Origin: Panonychus citri
Lineage: Eukaryota > Arthropoda > Arachnida > Trombidiformes > Tetranychidae
Reading direction: 5' to 3'
NCBI RefSeq assembly: GCF_014898815.1
Contig: NW_026515482.1
Location: forward strand, 930,001 to 994,000
Length of the DNA stretch: 64,000 bases
Below are positions 53,030-61,392 of this stretch, piece after piece (the first letter of the stretch is position 1; every line of letters starts with the position of its first letter). The notes below the pieces were generated by a model. The model worked only from the letters and a program-made list of their open reading frames with translations. It had not been told where the DNA came from and made no database searches. Made by a program: the position numbers and the translations under genes.

Positions 53030-55196
53030 ATGTTCTCAAAAAAACAACGTGTTGATTTCGATTTAATCAATCATCGCCCTCTAATCGAGCGATTCAATTG
53101 ATCACCAACCACTATCACCTTGATGTTCCAAAGTGTTCAGTGTATCATTATGATGTGAAAATTGTGCGAGGAAAATTTAATGGAAGTGAATTCATCAAAA
53201 GTGCCTCAAAATGTCCACCAAAATCTCAAGAACTTCATTCTGAATATCAACGGAGTGTTATAGCGAAGTTGATTCATCGTGAACAAAATGCAGGTGGTTT
53301 TTTCTACGAACCTTCGAGAATGACCTTTTTGAGGCCTGTTTTCGATGGAGCTCATAATCTGTATACAATTAGACCGATTCCGTCTCTTGGAACCGACAAG
53401 AATAATGTTTCCTGCCATTACCTGAAATTGGAAGAGGTTGGAGCTCATGGTTATCGGATTCGTATTAGATTTGCAACTGAAGTTGATTTTAGTAAATTAT
53501 CAGAATATTTTGGTAATAAAATTCACTCATCAACAAGTGTTGTTCCTCAAGATGCTATTCGTGCTTTGGACATTATCCTAAGGTGTGGACCATCAGCCTA
53601 CCAAATTCCTCTTGGTAATTGTGTCTTTCCTAAACTCGAGACAACGGACAATAAGCTCGTTGACATTGGTAAAGGAAAATATATTGTCAGTGGTCATCAT
53701 CAAAGCATCAGAAAGACAGCGAGTGGATTGTCTTTGGTCATCGATAAAAGTTCAACTGTTTTTTACAAGGCTTGTGACTTGATAGACTTTATTCGTAATA
53801 TTCTGAAAACTGTTCGAAAAGGTGGAAATCCTCGCAACATGGACCCACTTGTTAGCATCAGTTTAGTTCCTAATCAACCAGGAATCGAAGCTAATTTATC
53901 GATGATTGAGAAAGAATTGATGAATTTAACAATCGAAGTGAATCACACACCAACAAAGATGAAGTTCAAATTCAGAGGATTCACCAGAACTTCCAAGTGA
54001 AACTTTCTTCATCCAAACCACCGATCATGGAGATCGAAACATTTCAGTTGCTGATTTTTTCATGGAAAAATATTCTCTCCCGATTACTTATAAGAATCTT
54101 CCTTGTGCCATCGTCGGAAATGTTAAACGACCTTCGTATTTACCTTTGGAAGTTTGTCAATTGGTCGCTAAACAACAACCACGGACTTTAAATCAACAAG
54201 AATTGACTCACTTCATCAAATCCTGTGCCCAAGATTGTGACGATAGATTCAAATCGATCAATGATTCAGCTGAAATGGTGAAAAAAGATAATGTTGATTA
54301 TCTTAGAGAATTCAGTATCGATCTTTCCAATAGCCCAGTTCAAGTCGAAGGATTTTGTTTAGATGTTCCCAAATTATCGTGTAAAAGTGAATCATTTACT
54401 CCTGAATCTGGAAAATGGAGCATCAAAGACAAGAAAATCTCCAAAGGAATCAATATTCCCAATCATCGTTGGTTTATCGTCAATTTTACTCAACAAAGTT
54501 CATCTTTAATCAACCAATTCGTCTCCAAACTACAATCATTTGGTGAAGACAAAGGAGCTAAAATCGGAGAACCAGTTTATTGGAAAGCTGGACATTCGAT
54601 CAGATATGATAATGTCGCCGTTAGAAAAGTACTGAAAAATATCTACAACCAATATCGTGATAGAAAAATTGATCTTCCTCATCTTATCATGTTCATCATT
54701 ACTCGATCTAAAGATGATAGTATTTATCATGAAATCAAGAGATATGGTGATGTTGAGTATGGATTCAATACTCAGTGTGTTGTTGAATCTAATTTAAAAA
54801 CTCTGATCCATGATAAAGGTTTTTTCATGTTGTCAAATATTTTCCTCAAGATGAATGCTAAACTTGGTGGTACCAACAATATAATCGATAGCAACGCTTC
54901 ATTTTCTCGCATCCTTGGCTCTAAATCCACTATCATCATGGGCGCTGATGTGACTCATCCTACTGACAAAATGTCTTATTCAATCGCTGCTTGTGTCGCA
55001 TCTTACGACAAAAATCACACCAAATACTCAGCGAGTGTCAAACTTCAACCACGATCGAAAGACGAGATAATCCAAGATTTCCCCGATATGGTATATGAGC
55101 TAATGAAGAATTACATTAGCAAAAATCGACATGATGGTGATGTTGAAGATATTCTTCCTGGTAGATTGATCTTTTATCGTGATGGAGTTAGTGACG
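53030..55196 (+). pseudogene. Argonaute copy 2: exon 1 only, with two frame breaks
   Basis: This covers the equivalent of exon 1 of copy 1 and keeps its splice donor (GACG then GTAAG at 55197). Long stretches are nearly identical to copy 1; others, such as the first 40 codons and 54800-54905, differ clearly. Two frame breaks are visible. One base appears missing near 53096-53100, separating the ATG at 53030 from the body. Two bases are missing near 53985-53992, at the end of the segment before the PAZ C-terminal half, giving an immediate stop. The first two acidic catalytic sites (GADVTHP and KDEIIQDF) and the third (YRDGVSDG) are present. No exon 2 or 3 follows directly: homology ends shortly after the donor. 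It is either a pseudogene, or a working gene spoiled by small assembly errors that splices to the exons at 59591. Confidence 0.85.
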
Positions 55197-55339
55197 GTAA
55201 GAGAAACATTTTGTTACTTCGCGCGAATCTTAAATTTCTCGGCAGTCTTATGCCTATGACATATTCTGTTGATTAGTGGATATAAAAATTCTACAGATTC
55301 AGATTCTATTCTCCAGTAATCAACAAGTAACAGTAAGCC

Positions 55340-56237
55340 TCACATCGATCTTGATAAGTGCGAGGTAAACCCTAAGTAGCTAAACAACTTTTTCTTGCGA
55401 ACTTTTTTCTGGCCCTCATCTTGGTCCTATTTTGTATTTCAAAGTGAAACAACTAAATTCCTCATAATAATAATACTTTGGGTCAGAAGATGATTATGAT
55501 GATGATGATAAGTCGCTATTCTTTCAATTGTTGTCAATAGCCAACGAATTACAAGTTGAACCGCCTCAACGATTTAACTGTCAAGGATTTTAAACTTATA
55601 CTTTGGTTCTATTGTTGATTAGTTTATTATTTTTTGTATCCTGCAATTTGTACAGATCATTTTTCTCACTCGACGAAACCAAAATGTTCCTTGACTTTTG
55701 AGTTTTGTCCAGAAAATTTGAAGAGATTAACATTTTCTTTCATTAGATTGACCAATTTGTTTACAATCATCTAGTTGTAGACATTATTAGTTTCATTCAA
55801 ATTTTACTACAAAAAAAGACAATGAAAAATTTTACAATACGATAACCCTTCATGTCGAGACCAATTGACCCCAAGAAGACCAATTGGTCAAGTGGCTCAT
55901 TAAAAGGTTACCTTGTAAGAAACAATCCTCACAATGAAAGATCAGCTGATCAGCCGAATGGACAAAAATTCGGAAAATACGAAATCTTATTGAATGATAA
56001 TCAACATTGATCACGATGGAAAAGTACGAAGCCCGAAAAAAACCACAATTTAAGTTAATTGCGATCAATTATATCAAAGAGTGAAAAGAAAACAGAATTG
56101 ACAAAAAAATAAAACGATTTCTATTATAATATTATATCAATAGATAATTATAAAGTCAATTGAATTGTATTCAAATGCTGTGAACGAGTTACTGGTTAAA
56201 CTTTCATTCAATGGAGACAGATGGTTATCAATATCTT
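55340..56237 (-). repeat. Dispersed repeat, copy B (inverted relative to 16327-17354)
   Basis: The reverse complement matches 16327-17354 closely over about 0.9 kb, apart from three short stretches found only in copy A. It sits just after the broken end of Argonaute copy 2 and before the CT tract that opens copy 3. It is therefore at or near a rearrangement breakpoint. It retains the roughly 70-codon open frame of copy A (minus strand, 55850-56068). Confidence 0.78.
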
Positions 56238-56262
56238 GGTTCAAATATTGATCACCATTATC

Positions 56263-56334
56263 AGTATCTCTCTTTCATTCTTACTCTCCCCGATTCTCTC
56301 TCTCTCTCTCTTTCATTTTTTCTCTCTTTCGTAG
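56263..56334. repeat. CT-rich low-complexity tract before Argonaute copy 3
   Basis: A CT-rich tract with TTTCATT interruptions ends in TTTCGTAG at 56334, directly joined to Argonaute sequence. The tract plus TAG resembles a splice acceptor. Confidence 0.8.
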
Positions 56335-57453
56335 ATTATCGTGTAAAAGTGAATCATTTACTCCTGAATCTGGAAAATGGAGCATCAAAGACAAGAAAAT
56401 CTCCAAAGGAATCAATATTCCCAATCATCGTTGGTTTATCGTCAATTTTACTCAACAAAGTTCATGTCTGATCAACCAATTCGTCTCCAAACTACAATCA
56501 TTTGGTGAAGACAAAGGAGCTAAAATCGGAGAACCAGTTTATTGGGAAGGTGGACATTCGATCAGATATGATAATGTCGCCGTTAGAAAAGTTCTGAAAA
56601 ATATCTACAACCAATATCGTGATAGAAAAATTGATCTTCCTCATCTTATCATGTTCATCATTACTCGATCCAAAGATGACAGTATTTATCATTCTCTTTC
56701 TCTCTTTCATTCTCTCTCATTATGTCTTTCGTTCTCTCTTTCTCTCTTTTTCATTCTCTCTTTCTCTTTTTTTTATTCTCTCTTTCTCTTTTTTTTATTC
56801 TCTCTTTCTCTTTTTTTTATTCTCTCTTTCTCTTTTTATTCTCTTTATCTCTCTCTCTTTCACTCTCTTTCACTCTCTGTCTTATCGACCATCCGTTACT
56901 CTAATAGTTGTACAAAAGCGGCATCATACTCGACTTAAGCCTGAGAACCAAGAAGAGAGCGATGGCAAAGCGAAAAATGTCCCATCAGGCACTTTGGTTA
57001 ATCAAAAAATCGTTGCCACAAACGATGGATCCGATTTCTATCTTTGTAGTCACTCAAGTTCACTGGTAAGTATAAATTAATCAAATTGTCATAATCGATC
57101 AAAATCTCCAAAACTAATCAACAATCTCAATAATTATCTCATCTTCACAGGGAACATCAAAGCCGAGTCATTATCACATTTTAATTGACGAGAACAATTT
57201 CCAACTCAATGATCTCTACCTGTTGACTTTTCATCTTTGTCACATTTACGTTAAATGTACTCGAGTTATTAGTATTCCAGCGCCCGTTCAATATGCTCAT
57301 TTGGCCGCTTTTCGAGCTCGTCAACATTTAATAAACACCGAACGAATCGACGACAGAAGAGAATCAACAAGTGACCCGGACTACGAACGGAAACAAGTAG
57401 AAAAGTCCATCCAAATTCACCATCGACATTTGCTCAACTTTTATTTCATTTAA
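56335..57453 (+). pseudogene. Argonaute copy 3: mosaic fragment lacking the catalytic core
   Basis: Three Argonaute pieces. 56335-56692 corresponds to the region before and in MID (from LSCKSESF to SKDDSIYH). 56881-57065 is the 3' part of exon 2, starting at YRPSV. 57151-57453 is a complete exon 3 with its H in YAHLAAF. Between the first two, 56693-56880 is CT-rich satellite in place of about 600 bases of PIWI sequence, so all three acidic catalytic residues are lost. The exon 2 donor and exon 3 acceptor survive. The 3' flank, with an AATAAATAAA cluster at 57534-57543, matches copy 4. No start codon or exon 1 N-terminal half is present. Confidence 0.9.
56693..56880. repeat. CT-rich satellite replacing the PIWI core of Argonaute copy 3
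   Basis: Repeats of TTTTTTTATTCTCTCTTTCTC-like units of about 25 bases, nearly pure pyrimidine, joined abruptly to Argonaute sequence on both sides. Confidence 0.88.
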
Positions 57454-57533
57454 CTCTCCAATCATATGTTGACCTTGAAACAATAATCCTAACTAAATGT
57501 AATCGATTGATCCAAGAAAAAGACAATCAAATG

Positions 57534-57543
57534 AATAAATAAA
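57534..57543 (+). terminator. Candidate polyadenylation signal, Argonaute copy 3
   Basis: Two overlapping AATAAA hexamers about 80 bases after the exon 3 stop. The same cluster recurs at the same distance in copy 4. Confidence 0.5.
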
Positions 57544-57596
57544 ATTCAGTTCTAACTCATTGGAATTGAAACAAATAAGATGTTACAAGAATTCTG

Positions 57597-58123
57597 GCTA
57601 TCTATCTTTCTTTCATTCTCTCTCTCTTATATTCTCTCTTCTCTCTCTTCATTCTCTCTCTCTTCATCTCTCTCTCTCTCTTCCTCTCTCTCTCTCTCTC
57701 TTCCATTCTCTCTCTCTCTCTTCTCTCTCTCTCTCATTCTCTCTCTTCATTCTCTCTTTCTTTCATTCTCTCTCTCTTATATTCTCTCTCTCTCTTCATT
57801 CTCTCTCTCTTATATTCTCTCTCTTTCATTCTCTCTTTCTTTCATTCTCTCTCTCTCTTATATTCTCTCTCTCTCTCTCTCGTTCTCTCTCTCTTATATT
57901 CTCTCTCTCTCTTCATTCTCTCTCTCTTTCATTCTCTCTCTCTTTCATTCTCTCTCTCTCTTCATTCTCTCTCTCTTCTCTCTCTCTCTCTCTTCCATTC
58001 TCTCTCTCTCTCTTCATTCTCTCTTATTCTCTCTCTCTCTCGTTCTCTCTCTCTATTCTCTCTCTCTCTCTTCATTCTCTCTCTCTTTCATTCTCTCTCT
58101 CTTTCATTCTCTCTCTCTTTCAT

Positions 58124-58156
<33 letters not shown>

Positions 58157-58207
58157 TCATTCTCTCTCTCTCTCTCTTCATTCTCTCTCTCTCTCTCTCT
58201 TCCATTC

Positions 58208-58238
<31 letters not shown>

Positions 58239-58337
58239 TATATTCTCTCTCTTTCGTTCTCTCTCTCTTCCATTCTCTTTCTCTTTCGTTCTCTCTCTCT
58301 TTCATTCTCTCTCTCTTTCATTCTCTCTCTCTTTCAT

Positions 58338-58370
<33 letters not shown>

Positions 58371-58512
58371 TCCATTCTCTCTCTCTCTCTCTCTTCATTC
58401 TCTCTCTCTCTTCATTCTCTCTCTTATATTCTCTCTCTCTTCATTCTCTCTCTCTTCCATTCTCTTTCTCTTTCGTTCTCTCTCTCTTTCGTTCTTCTCT
58501 TTTTCATTCTCT
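57597..58512. repeat. 0.9-kb CT-rich satellite between Argonaute copies 3 and 4
   Basis: Dozens of TTCATTCTCTCTCTCT-like units with TTATA, TTCGTT and TTCCATT variants. It starts inside the 3' flank shared with copies 1 and 4 and ends abruptly in Argonaute sequence at 58513. It creates long spurious Ser/Leu/Phe/His open frames on the plus strand. Confidence 0.95.
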
Positions 58513-60251
58513 CCTTTGGAAGTTTGTCAATTGGTCGCTAAACAACAACCACGGACTTTAAATCAACAAGAATTGACTCACTTCAATCAAATCCTGTGCT
58601 TAAGATTGTGACGATAGATTCAAATCGAAGGATTTTGTTTAGATGTTCCTAAATTATCGTGTAAAAGTGAATCATTTACTCCTGAATCTGGAAAATGGAG
58701 CATCAAAGACAAGAAAATCTCCAAAGGAATCAACATTCCCAATCATCGTTGGTTTATCGTCAATTTTACTCAACAAAGTTCATCTTTGATCAACCAATTC
58801 GTCTCCAAACTACAATCATTTGGTGAAGACAAAGGAGCTAAAATCGGAGAACCAGTTTATTGGGAAGGTGGACATTCGATCAGATATGATAATGTCGCCG
58901 TTAGAAAAGTTCTGAAAAATATCTACAACCAATATCGTGATAGAAAAATTGATCTTCCTCATCTTATCATGTTCATCATTACTCGATCTAAAGATGATAG
59001 TATTTATCATGAAATCAAGAGATATGGTGATGTTGAGTATGGATTCAATACTCAGTGTGTTGTTGAATCTAATTTAAAAATTTCAATCAACGATAAAGGG
59101 TTTTTCATACTATCTAATATTTTCCTCAAGATGAATGCTAAACTTGGTGGTACCAACAACATTATACAGCCAAAGTTTGCAACTATTTTCGTAATCATAC
59201 GCACAGTTAATGATCATCAAGTATAGATACCTTTTCATATCCAATCAGTTGACCATTTTAAGACTAAATCGTTAAATTAGTGGACAGTATGCTTCATCAT
59301 ATCTATGGATTAACTGTATCTCTCATTGATTATATTCAATAGCGTGAAATATTTAAAAATGGCTGCAAACTTAGTCTTTTGCTGTACAATGATTTAATAC
59401 TAAGTGTGTTGTCTAATACTAAATCTAATAGGAAGTTGTTTTTCATCAATATCTGTATTTCTCTTAGATCGCACTAACTGCACATCTTTTGTCATAATAT
59501 AGCACTGAAAAACTTTATTCCAAATATTCCTCAATTGTTTACTTGCATGATCCTTTTACATGTTTTTCATCTTTGTTTCTGCTTCAACAGGTCAATTTTC
59601 AATGGTATTGGAAAAAGAGATCGGAAGAATGCCCGAGGCATTTGATAGATTAATGAGAAAGTACAATTTAAAGTCTACTTATCGACCATCCGTTACTCTA
59701 ATAGTTGTACAAAAGCGGCATCACACTCGACTTAAGCCTGAGAACCAAGAAGAGAGCGATGGCAAAGCGAAAAATGTCCCATCAGGAACTTTGGTTAATC
59801 AAAAAATCGTTGCCACAAACGATGGATCCGATTTCTATCTTTGTAGTCACTCAAGTTCACTGGTAAGTATAAATTAATCAAATTGTCATAATCGATCAAA
59901 AATCTCCAAAACTAATCAACAATCTCAATAATTATCTCATCTTTACAGGGAACATCAAAGCCGAGTCATTATCACATTTTAGTTGACGAGAACAATTTCC
60001 AACTCAATGATCTCTACCTGTTGACTTTTCATCTTTGTCACATTTACGTTAAATGTACTCGAGTTATTAGTATTCCAGCGCCCGTTCAATATGCTCATTT
60101 GGCCGCTTTTCGAGCTCGTCAACATTTAATAAACACCGAACGAATCGACGACAGAAGAGAATCAACAAGTGACCCGGACTACGAACGGAAACAAGTAGAA
60201 AAGTCCATCCAAATTCACCATCGACATTTACTCAACTTTTATTTCATTTAA
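58513..60251 (+). pseudogene. Argonaute copy 4: truncated 5' part plus intact exons 2 and 3
   Basis: 58513-59164 matches copy 1 from the region coding PLEVCQL to LGGTNNII in MID, so the N, L1 and most PAZ sequence is missing. Inside it, one extra base near 58586 and a 91-base deletion near 58624 (at a shared TCGA) together remove 90 bases, with a stop between them. 59165-59590 is unrelated sequence that replaces the first three catalytic residues and includes an inverted-repeat element. 59591-59862 is a complete exon 2 with an acceptor (CTTCAACAG), and 59949-60251 a complete exon 3 with the catalytic His. Exons 2 and 3 are nearly identical to copy 1. They could serve as the 3' exons of copy 2. 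Confidence 0.9.
59167..59384. mobile_element. Short TA-flanked inverted-repeat element (MITE-like)
   Basis: The left end begins CAGCCAAAGTTTGCA. The right end, read in reverse complement, begins CAGCAAAAG and, after five extra bases, GTTTGCAGCCATTTTT, giving imperfect terminal inverted repeats of about 25 bases. TA dinucleotides flank both ends (59165-59166 and 59385-59386), as expected for Tc1/mariner-type insertion. At 218 bp with no coding capacity it would be non-autonomous. It lies where the PIWI core of copy 4 should be. Confidence 0.55.
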
Positions 60252-61275
60252 CTCTCCAATCATATGTTGACCTTGAAACAATAATCCTAACTAAATGTAA
60301 TCGATTGATCCAAGAAAAAGACAATCAAATGAATAAATAAAATTCAGTTCTAACTCATTGGAATTGAAACAACTAAGATGCTACAAGAATCTACATTTCT
60401 TTTTACTCTTCCAATCTTCTTGAATGGTGGATGAGGAATGAGGGTGGGGCGTGAGTTGGAAAAGTTGTGGTGTAACACAACCCGAACCAGAATAATCTCT
60501 CTCTGTCTATCATACCTGTCTACCTGAATTCCCCCTCGCGCTCTCTCTCTCTCTCTCCTTCTCTTCCTCTCTTCTTTTCATATTTCTCTCCCTTTTTATC
60601 ATCATCATCTTCTCACTTTTGCCACTGTGTTGTATTTTTTTCAGAATTTGTCTCCCTCATGATGTATTCATTTTCTAGGTAAAAGAAAGGGCCAACCAGA
60701 AGTGTTCGGTTATAACTGTTGATCCTGTTCAACCTAAACTGTGATCTTCTTCATCCTCATCCTCATCATTTTCTTATTAATCTTCTCTATTTATATGTAT
60801 GTTGAAAACTTTTCTTCTAATGTGATTATTATCCAAAAATAATATTCTAAAGTTTATCAAAAAGTTTAATTTATTTTCTTTTTTAGAATTTGTTTTTGTT
60901 ACTTATATAAATTGAAAGAAATTTTTACAGAAAAAAAAATTGTTACGAAAAAACTTTTCTCGTGAAAACTGCAAAGTCTCAAGTCAATGTCATTGACAAC
61001 AATCAACTTAACGTTGGATCAACAGCAATTAACTTAATAACCACAATCAAGCGAAAAAGGACTTGGTCAGAAAGAGAAAAGAAAGAGAAAAGTTGTAACT
61101 CAATTTCTCATCAAAACTTTTCTTCTTCTTCTTCTTCATCTTCATCACCATTGTCGAGAGATTAACTAATTAACTGCCTTCCAATTTATCCTTCAATCTC
61201 TTTTCTTTTTACATTTAATCCTTTTCTTTATACACATCAAATTAAATCTATTTAAATTGTCCTTCCGTCCATCTA
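60252..61275. other. 3' flank of Argonaute copy 4 and upstream region of the 61276 gene
   Basis: 60252-60420 is homologous to the copy 1 downstream region. 60332-60341 carries the AATAAATAAA cluster. A GC-richer segment and CT tract (about 60440-60570) follow, then about 700 bp that probably hold the promoter and 5' UTR of the next gene. A 67-codon open frame at 60962-61165 ends in polyserine and resembles nothing known to me. Confidence 0.5.
60332..60341 (+). terminator. Candidate polyadenylation signal, Argonaute copy 4
   Basis: Overlapping AATAAA hexamers about 80 bases after the exon 3 stop, identical in placement to copy 3. This conserved 3' end would be usable if copy 4 exons are transcribed. 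Confidence 0.5.
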
Positions 61276-61392
61276 ATGACCATGGACAGTAACACAATTA
61301 GCCTAATATTTAAATTGCTATTCACTTTAGTATTGGTTTGTAAAACTGTTACCGGTGAGCCAAGTCCAATTACCAACGATATCAATGCCATG
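61276..61392 (+). CDS. First exon of a secreted or membrane protein (signal peptide)
   Basis: An exon of 39 codons ending in phase 0 at a consensus donor (ATG then GTAAGT at 61393). It starts MTMDSNT; the second ATG (61282) sits in a strong ACCATGG context and may be the real start. A hydrophobic core of about 16 residues (ISLIFKLLFTLVLV) is followed by a polar stretch with a plausible signal-peptidase site after KTVTG. The rest of the protein must lie beyond the window, because no following exon is recognisable up to 64000. The family cannot be named from this exon. Confidence 0.65.

Noticed and set aside
57560..58611. Two overlapping open frames of 333 and 343 codons
   Set aside because: They are translations of the CT satellite (Ser/Leu/Phe/His repeats) that run into Argonaute copy 4, mostly out of its frame. 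They are not genes.
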